A DNA stretch of 64,000 bases, from positions 248,001-312,000 of the forward strand of contig CAWIVF010000013.1 in NCBI GenBank assembly GCA_963839535.1, written 5' to 3'. A program made the position numbers and the translations under genes. Below, in pieces: positions 14,320-22,883 of this stretch; position 1 is the stretch's first letter; each line of letters starts with the position of its first letter. The notes below the pieces were generated by a model. It did not search any database. It saw only the letters and a program-made list of their open reading frames with translations, and had not been told where the DNA came from. Origin of the DNA: RHKX01 sp963839535 (GTDB lineage Bacteria > Actinomycetota > Thermoleophilia > Solirubrobacterales > 70-9).

Positions 14320-14700
14320 GTGAGTGATCCCGGACGCGAGGGTCGCAAGCGGGGTCGCCTGTCACGCAGCGGCGATTTCGACCGGGCCTATCGCGACGGT
14401 CGCTCGCATGCGAACCGCCATGTCGTCCTCTACGCATTCCCCCGCGAGCAGGACGACGACGGCCATGACGTGCGCCTCGGCGTCTCCGTTGGCCGCAAAG
14501 TGGGCAATGCCGTGGAGCGGAACAAGGTGAAGCGGGCCATGCGCGAGGCCTTCTGGGGCCTCTCCGAGCAGCTTCCCGCCGGCCATGACTTCGTCCTCGT
14601 CGGCCGCGCCGGCATCGCCGAATTCGTCGACCGCGAGGGCACGAAGGGCCTCACCGCGTCGATCGCCGAGCTTCTGACCGAAGCCGGGGGAGATTCGTGA
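14320..14700 (+). CDS. rnpA: Ribonuclease P protein component
   Basis: 126 residues from GTG 14320, 8 bases after rpmH. Family motifs: RLSRSGDFDRAYRDGRSHAN, VSVGRKVGNAVERNKVKR (the RNA-binding RNR-type helix) and LPAGHDFVLVGR. It binds the catalytic RNase P RNA to process the 5' ends of tRNAs. The stop overlaps the yidD GTG start by four bases. Confidence 0.95.
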   Translation: MSDPGREGRKRGRLSRSGDFDRAYRDGRSHANRHVVLYAFPREQDDDGHDVRLGVSVGRKVGNAVERNKVKRAMREAFWGLSEQLPAGHDFVLVGRAGIAEFVDREGTKGLTASIAELLTEAGGDS

Positions 14701-15011
14701 GCGCCACCGTTGCACGTGAAACGGTGAGTGCCGGAAGAGGCGCCGATGTTTCACGTGAAACGCACGTGGGGCCGCTCGCCTGGCTCGCCCTGCTGCCGAT
14801 CCGCGCCTATCGCCGCTGGATCTCGCCGATGTTCGCCCCGCGCTGCCGGTACTACCCGACCTGCTCCGCCTACGCCGAGCAGTCGGTCCGGGAGCTGGGC
14901 GCGGTCCGCGGTCTCGTTCTGGCAGTCTGGCGCGTCCTGCGCTGCAACCCGTTCAGCAACGGCGGCATCGATCACGTCGCCGACCGCCCGATCTTCAAGA
15001 AGGACGCATGA
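14697..15011 (+). CDS. yidD: Membrane protein insertion efficiency factor YidD
   Basis: 104 residues. Core LLPIRAYRRWISPMF, CRYYPTCSAYAEQSVRELG (conserved cysteines) and RCNPFSNGGIDHV are diagnostic. Small inner-membrane-associated protein aiding YidC-dependent insertion. GTG 14697 overlaps rnpA. The first 23 codons, outside the conserved domain, encode two parS sites, so this N-terminal extension exists mainly as DNA sequence; GTG 14766 is an alternative start. Confidence 0.92.
   Translation: MSATVARETVSAGRGADVSRETHVGPLAWLALLPIRAYRRWISPMFAPRCRYYPTCSAYAEQSVRELGAVRGLVLAVWRVLRCNPFSNGGIDHVADRPIFKKDA
14708..14723. promoter_or_regulatory. parS: parS-like site 1 (partial match)
   Basis: CGTTGCACGTGAAACG, 13 of 16 bases matching the ParB palindrome TGTTTCACGTGAAACA. 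The right half is intact; it begins 39 bases before the start of the better site at 14747. Confidence 0.6.
14747..14762. promoter_or_regulatory. parS: parS centromere site 2
   Basis: TGTTTCACGTGAAACG, 15 of 16 bases of the consensus ParB-binding palindrome. It lies within yidD, about 3 kb from parA-parB and near the presumed origin, as expected for chromosomal parS. Confidence 0.9.
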
Positions 15012-15769
15012 TCTTCCCGCCCCTCGCCTCGATCTTCACCGACATCCCCGAGGCGATCGTCGTGTTCTTCCACGACACCCTCGGCTTCGGCTGGGGGCCG
15101 TCGATCGTGCTGCTGACCTTCACCGTGCGGCTGGCGATCCTGCCGCTCTCCCTGAAGCAGATCCGCTCGATGCGCGCGATGCAAGAGCTGCAGCCGCAGA
15201 TGAAGAAGATCCAGGAGAAGTACAAGAACGACAAGCAGCGTCAGCAGCAGGAGATGATGCGCTTCTACCAGGAGAACGAGATCAACCCGCTGGCCTCCTG
15301 CCTGCCGCTGCTGCTCCAGATCCCGGTCTTCATCTCGCTCTATTACATGCTCAAGGGCGACAGCTTCCAGCAGGACGTGATGGAGGCCCCGCCGGAGGGC
15401 TGGCTCTTCATCGACTCCCTGATCCAGCCTCCCGAGGGCGCCGAGATGGTCATCCTGATCGTCCTCTTCATCGTCACCCAGCTCGCCGCCGGCCTGGCGA
15501 TGTCGATGCGCGGCGCCGGTCTCGAGGGACCGCAGAAGTACATCATCTACGGGCTCCCGTTCCTCTTCGCCCCGTTCGTCGCCACCTTCGAGGCCGGCCT
15601 CTCGGTCTACTGGATCTCGACCAACATCTGGACCTTCGGGCAGCAGCAGTTCGTGCACATGACGATGGGGACGCCGAAGAAGCCGACCGAGGAGGAGCTC
15701 GAGGCTGAGAAGGCGCCACCGCCACCGCCGCCGAAGAAGAAAAAGAAGAAGAGCGGCAGGCGCAGATGA
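15008..15769 (+). CDS. yidC: Membrane protein insertase YidC/Oxa1
   Basis: 253 residues. Five hydrophobic segments including GPSIVLLTFTVRLAILPLSL; the conserved arginine sits in this groove helix. The cytoplasmic hairpin MQELQPQMKKIQEKYK follows, and the tail is Pro/Lys-rich (poly-Pro then KKKKKK). Inserts and folds membrane proteins with or without SecYEG. The start overlaps yidD by four bases and the stop overlaps jag by four bases. Confidence 0.95.
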   Translation: MIFPPLASIFTDIPEAIVVFFHDTLGFGWGPSIVLLTFTVRLAILPLSLKQIRSMRAMQELQPQMKKIQEKYKNDKQRQQQEMMRFYQENEINPLASCLPLLLQIPVFISLYYMLKGDSFQQDVMEAPPEGWLFIDSLIQPPEGAEMVILIVLFIVTQLAAGLAMSMRGAGLEGPQKYIIYGLPFLFAPFVATFEAGLSVYWISTNIWTFGQQQFVHMTMGTPKKPTEEELEAEKAPPPPPPKKKKKKSGRRR

Positions 15770-16260
15770 GCGAGGAAACGGCTCCAATGCAGGAGATGCC
15801 GGCCGAGCCGGTCGAGCGCGTCCGCGTGCTCGTCGACCGCGTGCTCGACGAGATCGACCTCGACGCCGACGTCGAGGTCACCGAGACCGACGAGGAGATC
15901 CTCGCCACGATCGACGGGCCGGACGAGCTCGGGATCCTGATCGGCCGCCGCGGCCAGACCCTCGACGCCCTCCAGCTCCTCTGCTACCGCGCCGCATCGA
16001 TGGGGATCAGCGAGCGCAAGCGGGTGACGCTCGATGCGGCCGGCTACCGGGAGCGCCGCCGCTCCCTGCTCCAGGAGGAGGCGGAGATCGCCGCCGACCG
16101 GGCGAACCGCAGCGGTGAGCCGGTGCGCCTCGAGCCGATGTCGGCCAGCGAGCGCCGCATGGTCCACGAGGTCCTCAAGGACCGCAGCGACGTCGAGACC
16201 TACAGCGAGGGCGACGAGCCCGAGCGCCGGATCGTCGTCGCCCCGCTCATCTCCGATTGA
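15766..16260 (+). CDS. jag: Jag/KhpB-type RNA-binding protein (KH and R3H)
   Basis: 164 residues. KH motif GILIGRRGQTLDALQ near residues 63-77, and an R3H-like C-terminal segment with RLEPMSASERRMVHEVL. Lacks the long Jag-N domain of Firmicutes, as is usual in Actinobacteria. KhpB proteins bind small RNAs/mRNA and influence cell-envelope growth. The stop overlaps the TTG start of rsmG. Confidence 0.92.
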   Translation: MSEETAPMQEMPAEPVERVRVLVDRVLDEIDLDADVEVTETDEEILATIDGPDELGILIGRRGQTLDALQLLCYRAASMGISERKRVTLDAAGYRERRRSLLQEEAEIAADRANRSGEPVRLEPMSASERRMVHEVLKDRSDVETYSEGDEPERRIVVAPLISD

Positions 16261-16952
16261 CCCCCTCCGGCGGCGCCGGGGACCCCGATCCGCGCGTCCG
16301 CGCGCAGCTCGAGCCGATCGTCGACCTGCTCGCGGCGGAGTCCTCCGCGCCGAGCTCGCCGGCGGCCACCCGCAACGCCTGGACGGTCCACGTCGCCGAC
16401 AGCCTCAGCGGGCTCGAGCTCGATGACCTGGCCGCCGCGGCCACGATCTGCGACGTCGGCGCGGGCGCCGGCTTCCCCGGCCTCGCCCTGGCGGCTGCCC
16501 TCCCGGACTCCCGCGTGGACCTGGTCGAGTCGATCGGCCGCAAGTGCGAGTTCATCGAGCGCGCCGCGGCGGCCGGCGGGATCGCCAACGCCCGCGTCGT
16601 CAACGCCCGCGCCGAGGACTGGGCCGCCGGCGAGGGCCGCGAGGCCTACGAGGCGGTCACCGCCCGCGCCGTCGGCCGGCTGAGCACGCTCGCGGAGCTC
16701 GCATCCCCGCTGCTGAAGCCGAATGGCGTGCTCGTCGCCTGGAAGGGCAAGCGGGATCCGGACGAGGAGGCCGAGCTCGAGCGCGCCGCCGAGACCCTGG
16801 CGATGACGCCGGAGGAGGTGCGCTGGGTCGGGCCCTACGCGGGCAGCGAGAACCGCCACCTGCACCTGATCCGCAAGGGCGCCGCGACCCCGGCCGACCT
16901 GCCGCGGCGGGCCGGAATGGCGAAGAAGCGACCCCGGGGGGCGCGGGCGTAG
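16257..16952 (+). CDS. rsmG: 16S rRNA (guanine-527-N7)-methyltransferase RsmG
   Basis: 231 residues from TTG 16257. SAM-binding motif CDVGAGAGFPGLALA, then VDLVESIGRKCEFIERA and EAVTARAVGRLSTLAE, all family-specific. Modifies G527 of 16S rRNA; loss gives low-level streptomycin resistance in other bacteria. Last gene of the rpmH run; 94 bases separate it from parA. Confidence 0.94.
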   Translation: MTPSGGAGDPDPRVRAQLEPIVDLLAAESSAPSSPAATRNAWTVHVADSLSGLELDDLAAAATICDVGAGAGFPGLALAAALPDSRVDLVESIGRKCEFIERAAAAGGIANARVVNARAEDWAAGEGREAYEAVTARAVGRLSTLAELASPLLKPNGVLVAWKGKRDPDEEAELERAAETLAMTPEEVRWVGPYAGSENRHLHLIRKGAATPADLPRRAGMAKKRPRGARA

Positions 16953-17046
16953 CCGTCCGGGTTAACGTTCGCGGAGGGCGCGCATCCTCCTGCACGAACG
17001 CTTCCGAGCCGCCGCGGGTGTGATCTAGAGTCGCCCGACTCACCGC

Positions 17047-17805
17047 ATGGGATACGTCTACGCGATCGCAAACCAGAAGGGCGGGGTGGGGAAGACCACC
17101 ACCGCCGTGAACCTCGCCGCCTGCATCGCCGCGGGCGGGCGGCAGACGCTCGTGGTCGACCTCGACCCGCAGTGCAACGCGACGGTGACGCTGGGGATGG
17201 ACCGCGAGGCCCACCCGTCGTCCTACGACGCGCTCTGCGGGGAGGGCTCGATCGCCGCCGCCGCCCGGCCCGCGGGACCCGACAACCTCTGGGTCGTCCC
17301 CGCCAACCGCGACCTCGCCGGGGCCGGCGTCGAGCTGCCGACGCTGGACCGCTTCCAGTACCGGCTGCGGGAGGGCCTCGGCCCGGTTCGGGAGCGCTTC
17401 GCGGCCACGATCCTCGACTGCCCGCCGTCGCTCGACCCGATCACCGTCAACGCCCTCGCGGCCGCCGACCGGGCGATCATCCCGGTCCAGGCCGAGTACC
17501 TGGCGCTCGAGGGGCTCGTGCAGTTCCTCGACACGATGCAGAGCGTCCGCCGCGAGCTCAACCCGTCACTGGTTCTGACCGGCATTCTCATCACCATGGT
17601 GGACGACCGGACCCGACTATCCAAAGACGTGGAGCACGAGTTGAGAGACCACTTCCCCGACCTGGTGCTGGAAACGGTGGTCCCTCGCAGCGTGCGGCTC
17701 GCGGAGGCCCCCAGCTACGGCCTCCCGGTGATCGCGCATGCCCCAGGTTCGCGAGGAGCAGATGCATACAGAGCCCTGGCCGTCGAGGTCCTGGAACGTG
17801 GCTAA
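17047..17805 (+). CDS. parA: Chromosome partitioning ATPase ParA (Soj)
   Basis: 252 residues. Deviant Walker A KGGVGKTTTAVNLA at residues 11-24 with the signature lysine, then VDLDPQCNATVTLG and the Walker B region TILDCPPSLDPI. Binds nucleoid DNA as an ATP dimer and moves ParB-parS complexes. ATG 17047. Its stop lies inside the parB start (8-base overlap), so the pair is coupled. Confidence 0.96.
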   Translation: MGYVYAIANQKGGVGKTTTAVNLAACIAAGGRQTLVVDLDPQCNATVTLGMDREAHPSSYDALCGEGSIAAAARPAGPDNLWVVPANRDLAGAGVELPTLDRFQYRLREGLGPVRERFAATILDCPPSLDPITVNALAAADRAIIPVQAEYLALEGLVQFLDTMQSVRRELNPSLVLTGILITMVDDRTRLSKDVEHELRDHFPDLVLETVVPRSVRLAEAPSYGLPVIAHAPGSRGADAYRALAVEVLERG

Positions 17806-18652
17806 CCGACCCGGGATGGGCCGCGGCCTCGCCGCGATCCTCCCCGAGAGCCACGAGGTCAACGAGCCTCAGTACCGCGACGTCCCGGTCGAGCTGATCA
17901 AGCCGAACCCGGGGCAGCCGCGCAAGGCCTTCGACGTCGACGCGCTCGAGCGGCTGGCCGAGTCGGTCGCCGAGTCGGGCGTGATCCAGCCGGTGGTCGT
18001 GCGCCCGCTCTCCGACGGCAGGTACGAGCTGATCGCCGGCGAGCGCCGCTGGCGCGCCGCGCAGCAGGCCGGCCTGGAGACGGTGCCCGCGGTCCTCCGC
18101 TCGGACGACGAGAACCGCCGCGTGCAGATGGCGCTGATCGAGAACATGGCCCGCGAGGACCTCAACCCGATCGAGGAGGCGCGCGGCTGCGCGGCGCTCG
18201 TCGAGGAGCTCTCGCTCAGCAAGGAGGAGGTCGCCAAGCGCCTGGGGAGGAGCCGCTCCTCGATCTCCAACCTGATCCGCCTGCTCGACCTCCCCGACCA
18301 GGTCCTCGAGCTGCTCGAGACGGAGCAGCTCAGCGAGGGCCACGGCCGCGCCCTGCTTGCCGTCCGCGACCAGGACGAGCGCCGCCGGCTCGCCCGCGAG
18401 GCCGTCGCCAACGGCTGGTCGGTGCGGGAGACCGAGCGCCAGGTGAAGGGGGAGGGGAGGCCCAAGGCGAAGGTCACGCCGGCCCGCCACCCCGACGAGG
18501 AGGCGGCGATCGGCAAGGCCGAGGACGCGCTCGAGCGGGCCCTCGGACGCGACGTCAGGGTGACCGCCGGCGCCGGCGGGCTGACCGCCAAGATCCGCTT
18601 CGAGGACCTCGACGAGCTGCTCGCCCTGGCGCGGACGCTGTCACGGTCCTGA
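17798..18652 (+). CDS. parB: Chromosome partitioning protein ParB (Spo0J)
   Basis: 284 residues. NRPGMGRGLAAILPES opens the protein; the CTP-binding N-domain has PNPGQPRKAFD and GERRWRAAQQAG; the helix-turn-helix is EEVAKRLGRSRSSISNLIRLL; a C-terminal dimerisation region follows. Loads on parS and slides as a CTP clamp. GTG 17798 is chosen because it overlaps the parA stop; ATG 17816 is an alternative. Two parS sites lie at 14708 and 14747. Confidence 0.95.
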   Translation: MANRPGMGRGLAAILPESHEVNEPQYRDVPVELIKPNPGQPRKAFDVDALERLAESVAESGVIQPVVVRPLSDGRYELIAGERRWRAAQQAGLETVPAVLRSDDENRRVQMALIENMAREDLNPIEEARGCAALVEELSLSKEEVAKRLGRSRSSISNLIRLLDLPDQVLELLETEQLSEGHGRALLAVRDQDERRRLAREAVANGWSVRETERQVKGEGRPKAKVTPARHPDEEAAIGKAEDALERALGRDVRVTAGAGGLTAKIRFEDLDELLALARTLSRS

Positions 18653-18711
18653 GGGCCCCTCACGGGTAGGGAGCCTGGTCGGAGGCGGCCACTAAACTGC
18701 CCTCCGGTTCC

Positions 18712-18785
18712 GGGCGATTAGCTCAGTTGGTTAGAGCGCGTCTCTGATAAGGACGAGGTCCCAGGTTCGAATCCTGGATCGCCCA
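18712..18785 (+). tRNA. tRNA-Ile (GAT anticodon)
   Basis: 74 bases with a complete cloverleaf: acceptor GGGCGAT/ATCGCCC, D arm GCTC…GAGC, anticodon stem CGTCT/GGACG with loop CTGATAA (anticodon GAT), T arm CCAGG TTCGAAT CCTGG, discriminator A. No CCA is encoded. TAAACT at 18693-18698 is a plausible -10. The next coding start is only 10 bases after its 3' end. Confidence 0.97.
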
Positions 18786-18795
18786 CTTGCAACGG

Positions 18796-19293
18796 ATGCA
18801 GATCTATGGCGTGAGCTTCGACATGGTCGGCAAGCAGCCGATCGTGCTGTTGAAGACCACTGACGGAAACAGGTTTCTTCCGATCTGGATCGGGCATCCC
18901 GAGGCTGCGGCGATCCTGATGAAGCTGCAGGGCGCCAGCACGCCGCGGCCGATGACCCACGACCTGCTCTCCGACATGCTCGACGAGCTCGACGCGAAGT
19001 GCGAGCGGGTGGCGGTCACCGAGCTCCGCGACAACACCTTCTACGCGACGATCACGCTCTCGATCGACGGCAACGAGGTGGAGATCGACTCGCGCCCCTC
19101 CGACGCCCTCGCCCTCGCCGTCCGCTGCGACGCGCCGATCTTCGCCGCCGAGGACGTCATCGAGGAGTCCTCGATCGAGTTCGAGCACGAGGTGGAGGAC
19201 CAGGAGGAGGTCGTCGAGAAGTTCAAGGACTTCCTCGAGGAGGTCACCCCCGAGGACTTCGCCGGCGGCTCCGACGAGCCGCCGCGCGACTAG
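18796..19293 (+). CDS. Bifunctional nuclease family protein (DUF151)
   Basis: 165 residues. MQIYGVSFDMVGKQPIVLL, FLPIWIGHPEAAAILMKLQG and IDSRPSDALALAVRC are the DUF151 signature. Family members have DNase/RNase activity in plants and in Mycobacterium. ATG 18796 follows the tRNA by 10 bases with no ribosome-binding site, so the mRNA start is probably created by tRNA 3' processing; TTG 18787 is the alternative. The C-terminal third is strongly acidic. Confidence 0.9.
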   Translation: MQIYGVSFDMVGKQPIVLLKTTDGNRFLPIWIGHPEAAAILMKLQGASTPRPMTHDLLSDMLDELDAKCERVAVTELRDNTFYATITLSIDGNEVEIDSRPSDALALAVRCDAPIFAAEDVIEESSIEFEHEVEDQEEVVEKFKDFLEEVTPEDFAGGSDEPPRD

Positions 19294-19302
19294 TTCCGCC
19301 GC

Positions 19303-19632
19303 TCACCCGTCGTTCATCGCGTCCAGGATCGCCCTGCGGAGTAGCACCCTTGCCATCGACGACGGCGCCAGGTCCCGCTCGATCGCAAGGGCGACCAATC
19401 CGTCGAAGTCCCCGACCGCCAGCTTCACGTTGACCTGCCGGGAGGGTCGCCGGTCGACGGCCCCGAGCTCATCGCGGACCTCCCGGGGAGGGAGACCGCG
19501 GCTCCGGGCGGCGATCCGCTGCTTGGCCTCCACCTCGCGCCAATCGGGCCGGTCGATGGCGTCGCGAACCTTCTCCACGGAGTCGTACACGCCGACGCGC
19601 GCCAGACGCTCCCAGTAACTCTCCTCGGTCAC
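19303..19632 (-). CDS. Small ribbon-helix-helix-like protein, possible autoregulator
   Basis: 109 residues. The C-terminal segment VNVKLAVGDFDGLVALAIE followed by SSMARVLLRRAI has the beta-strand/two-helix pattern of CopG/Arc DNA-binding proteins; the assignment is by pattern only. The N-terminal 65 residues are charged and unfamiliar. GTG 19632 has GGAGGG upstream. Two tandem palindromes (19649-19693) sit immediately upstream, suggesting self-regulation. No toxin partner is visible next to it. Confidence 0.55.
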   Translation of the reverse strand: MTEESYWERLARVGVYDSVEKVRDAIDRPDWREVEAKQRIAARSRGLPPREVRDELGAVDRRPSRQVNVKLAVGDFDGLVALAIERDLAPSSMARVLLRRAILDAMNDG

Positions 19633-19648
19633 GGGGTCCCTCCAGCGG

Positions 19649-19693
19649 CGAGTACCCAGGAGTACTCGTGAAGCGAGTACCCGCGAGTACTCG
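19649..19693. promoter_or_regulatory. Tandem palindromic operators
   Basis: CGAGTAC-CCAGGA-GTACTCG at 19649-19668 and CGAGTAC-CCGCGA-GTACTCG at 19674-19693. Each has identical 7-base arms and a 6-base centre; centres are 25 bp apart. They lie 17-61 bases upstream of the start at 19632. Confidence 0.65.
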
Positions 19694-19727
19694 TCCCCTG
19701 GAACCGCACCCCAGCTCCGAACTTCGT

Positions 19728-19745
19728 GAGCATGCCGGCATGCTC
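19728..19745. repeat. 18-bp perfect palindrome
   Basis: GAGCATGCCGGCATGCTC reads the same on both strands. It lies in the 202-base gap between the GNAT gene and the ribbon-helix-helix-like gene, 35 bases upstream of the tandem operators. It may be a regulator site or an RNA hairpin after the GNAT gene. Confidence 0.5.
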
Positions 19746-19834
19746 GACGCCGCGTGGCTTCGGAAGAGGCACACCGCGTGCCGACTCGCGATCGTGTCTG
19801 GCGTAAGAGGCTCCCGCGACGAGCCGTCAGGCCG

Positions 19835-20449
19835 TCAGGCGTTCTTCGCCGGCCTCCGCATGAACCAGTTCGGCACGCCGATCACCTCGGCCTCGCCGAC
19901 CGTCTCGTAGCCGAACCGCGAGTAGAAGCCGACGTTGACCTCCTTGTCGGTCTCGAGATAGCCGACGGCGCCCTCGGCGTCGAGGCGCTCGCAGTGCGCC
20001 GCCATCAGGACCGAGCCGATGCCCTGTCCCTGCAGGTCGCGGTCGACCCCGACCGGCCCGAGGTGCACGTGCGCCTCCTCCGGATCGTGCTTCGACCAGG
20101 TCTGCGTCCAGCTGACGACCTTGAGGCCGGTGCGCGGGCCGAGCCCGATCAGCGCCGGCAACATCTGCAGTGACTCGGAGGTGTTGGGCTGGCACCGCCC
20201 GGGAGGGACGGCGCCCGCGACGGCGACGATCCGGTCGCCATCGAGGGCGACCAGCGGCTGCTGGGCCTTCAGCTTGTTGAGCACGAAGCTGCAGACCTGG
20301 GCGTGGATGCGCTCGCGGCGGTCCGGATCGGGCCCGTATGCCGCCAGGTGCAGGGGATTGTCCCGCATGCCGCGGGCCAGGACGCCGACCGCCTCGGGGA
20401 TGTCGGCGCGGGTCAGATCGCGCACCACGATGTCGTCCCTGGGGCTCAT
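19835..20449 (-). CDS. GNAT family N-acetyltransferase
   Basis: 204 residues. The acetyl-CoA loop is VDRDLQGQGIGSVLMAAHCERL (Q-x-x-G-x-G/A) near residues 135-155, followed by LETDKEVNVGFYSRFGYETVG, the typical C-terminal GNAT strand-helix. The N-terminal VRDLTRADIPEAVGVLARGM is also standard. Substrate unknown. It follows ddl by 10 bases on the same strand, so it may share its transcript. Confidence 0.85.
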   Translation of the reverse strand: MSPRDDIVVRDLTRADIPEAVGVLARGMRDNPLHLAAYGPDPDRRERIHAQVCSFVLNKLKAQQPLVALDGDRIVAVAGAVPPGRCQPNTSESLQMLPALIGLGPRTGLKVVSWTQTWSKHDPEEAHVHLGPVGVDRDLQGQGIGSVLMAAHCERLDAEGAVGYLETDKEVNVGFYSRFGYETVGEAEVIGVPNWFMRRPAKNA

Positions 20450-20459
20450 CGGCCGGAGA

Positions 20460-21384
20460 CTATTTCCTGCGGGCCAACGCGATCGCGCGTTCGACGAACT
20501 GGGTGAAGCCGATCCCGGCGGCCTCGGCGGCCATCGGCAGCAGCGAGGTGTCGGTGAGGCCCGGGATCGAGTTGACCTCGAGGACCTCGGGACCCTCGTG
20601 GCCGAGCATCACGTCGACGCGGGCGAAGCCGTCGCAGCCGAGCGCGTCCCAGGTGCGGCGGGCGACGTCCTCGATCGCCTCGGTCGCGTGCGCGTCGAGC
20701 TCGGCGGGGCAGACGTAGCGCGTGCGGCCGATCTCGTAGCGCGCGTCGTAGTTGTACTGGTCGGCCTGCTCGGGAATGGCCTCGACGACGGGCAGCGTCT
20801 CCCCGTCGATGATCGAGATCGCCAGCTCGCGACCGCTGACGTGCCGCTCGATCAGCACGCGGTCGTCGTAGGAGAGAGCGGCGAGGAGAGCCTGCGGGAC
20901 CTCGGCGGCTGAGGCGGCGAAGCGGACGCCCAGCGCCGAGCCCTGCCCGGCCGGTTTCACGACGAGCGGCAGGCCCGAGCCCGGCCTCGATCTCGCTGAT
21001 CGCGTCGGCGGCGCCGAGCTCGCGGAACGCGCCGGCGCCGAAGGCCACCCAGTCGGGGGTGGGGATGCCGGCCTCGCGCATCCGGTGCTTCGACTGCACC
21101 TTGTCCATGCAGAGGACGCAGGCCGCGACGCCGGGACCGGTGTAGGGAATGCCGAGGAGCTCGAGCAGCGACTGCACCGTCCCGTCCTCGCCGCCCGGAC
21201 CGTGCAGCGCGATGAACGCGACCTCGGGCCGCTCCTCCTTCAGCCGTGAAACGAGCGCATCGTCGGCGTCGATCGCGACGACCTCGTGCCCGAGCTGGCC
21301 GAGCGCGTCCTCGACCCGGGCACCGGAGCGGAGCGAGACCGCGCGCTCGAGCGAGCGGCCGCCCTTGAGGACGGCGACCTTCAC
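20460..21384 (-). CDS. ddl: D-alanine--D-alanine ligase, one frame break
   Basis: ATP-grasp ligase making D-Ala-D-Ala for peptidoglycan. N-terminal VKVAVLKGGRSLERAVSLRSG and FIALHGPGGEDGTVQSLLE; C-terminal VLIERHVSGRELAIS, FARVDVMLG, LEVNSIPGLTDTSLLP. The frame breaks near 20985, where one extra G in the CTCGGGCCTG segment explains the shift (GLGLPLVVKPAGQG is restored). The GTG start overlaps the corrected stop of the aminotransferase (GTGA). About 308 residues when corrected. Confidence 0.88.
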
Positions 21385-22809
21385 TTCTCGTCGCGGCGGA
21401 GGAAGGGGACGACGTCGCCGGGCTGCGTCGCCGCCGGGCGGCGACGTGGGCGCAACGACCTTGTGCTCGCCGGTCATCGTCTCGAAGAGGCTCACCTGCT
21501 CGTCGATCACGCGGCCGATCCGGCGGATGCCCTCGCGGATCTCCTCCTCGTTCTGGGCGGAGAAGTTGAGCCGCATCGAGGAGCTGCCCTGGCCGCCGAC
21601 GAACGCCGCGGCGCCGGGCACGAAGGCGACGTTCTCGCCGAGCGCCTTCGCCAGCAGGTCGGTCGTGTCGATGTAGTCGGGCAGCGTCGCCCAGACGAAC
21701 AGCCCGCCCTCGGGCGTGCTCCAGTGCGCCTGCCGCGGGAAGTGCCGCTCGAGCGCGTCGAGCATCGCGTCGCGGCGACCCCGGTAGAGCGTGATCAGCT
21801 CCTCGACGTAGTCGAGCCAGCGGCCCTCGGCGAAGTACTCGCGGACGAAGTACTGGCTGAGCGTCGAGGTGCAGAGGTCGGTGCCGCCCTTGCCGAGGAC
21901 GATCTTCGCCATCACCGGCGGCGGCGCGCAGGCCCAGCCGATCCGGATCCCGGGGGAGAGGATCTTCGAGAGCGTCCCGACGTAGAGGACGTAGTCGCCG
22001 CCGTCGAGCGAGTAGAGCGGCGGCAGTGGATCCCCGCCGAAGCGGAGGAGGCCGTAGGGGTTGTCCTCGACGACGAGGATCTCGCGCTCGCGGGCGATCT
22101 CCACGAGCCGCTGGCGGCGCTCGAGCGACATCGTCACCCCGCCGGGGTTCTGGAAGGTCGGCACGGAGTAGATGAACTTCGGCCGGCGACCCTCGCGGTC
22201 GAGGCGGGCGAGCAGCTCCTCGAGCTCGTCGATCCGCATCCCGTCGTCGTCCATCGCCACCTGGCGGGTGTCGGCCTCGTAGGAGCAGAAGACGGGCACG
22301 GCGCCGGGGTACGTCGGCCCCTCGGCGATCACGATGTCGCCGGGGTCCAGCAGGATCTTGCAGATCAGGTCGATCGCCTGCTGGCCGCCGGTCGTGACGA
22401 TCACGTCCTCGGGCTCGGGGCTCATGCCCTCGGCCGCCATCACCTCGCAGATCACGGATCGCGTCTCGTCGAAGCCCTCGGTCGGCCCGTACTGGAGCGC
22501 CTTGGCGACGGACTCCTGCGCGATCCGCGTCATCTGCGCGGCGAAGGAGTCGCGGGGGAAGGTCGAGGTGTCGGGCAGGCCGCCGGCGAGGGAGATCACC
22601 TCGGGCCGGGCGGTGATCGCCATCAGGTCGCGCATCGCGGAGGAGCGCATGACCCGCGTGCGCTGCGCGAACAGGTCGGCGTAGCGCTCGAGGTCGCTCG
22701 AGGTGGAGTGGGAGCGGCGGTGCGGGCGCGGGGTGGAGGCCGGGTCGGCCGCCTCCGCGTCGGCGTGGTCGCCGGCGCGCCGATCCGGGTCGGGACGTGC
22801 GGGGTCCAT
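21381..22809 (-). CDS. PLP-dependent class I/II aminotransferase, late frame break
   Basis: About 475 residues. Fold-type I aminotransferase of the MocR/2-aminoadipate-transaminase type without a GntR domain: VISLAGGLPDTSTFP, TTGGQQAIDLI, VEDNPYGLLRF, and PLP lysine in YVGTLSKILSPGIRIGW. Substrate not assignable. As sequenced the frame runs into ddl. One extra G in the GGCGGCG run near 21430 restores a C-terminus …TQPGDVVPFLRRDEK and a stop overlapping the ddl start. A 50-residue charged N-terminal extension precedes the domain. Confidence 0.85.
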
Positions 22810-22883
22810 CGCGTAAGTGTGGCCCAACCGCGGACGCCCCCGCGTTCCCGGGAGGGAGGCCGGGTCGCTAGCCTGCGGCGGCG

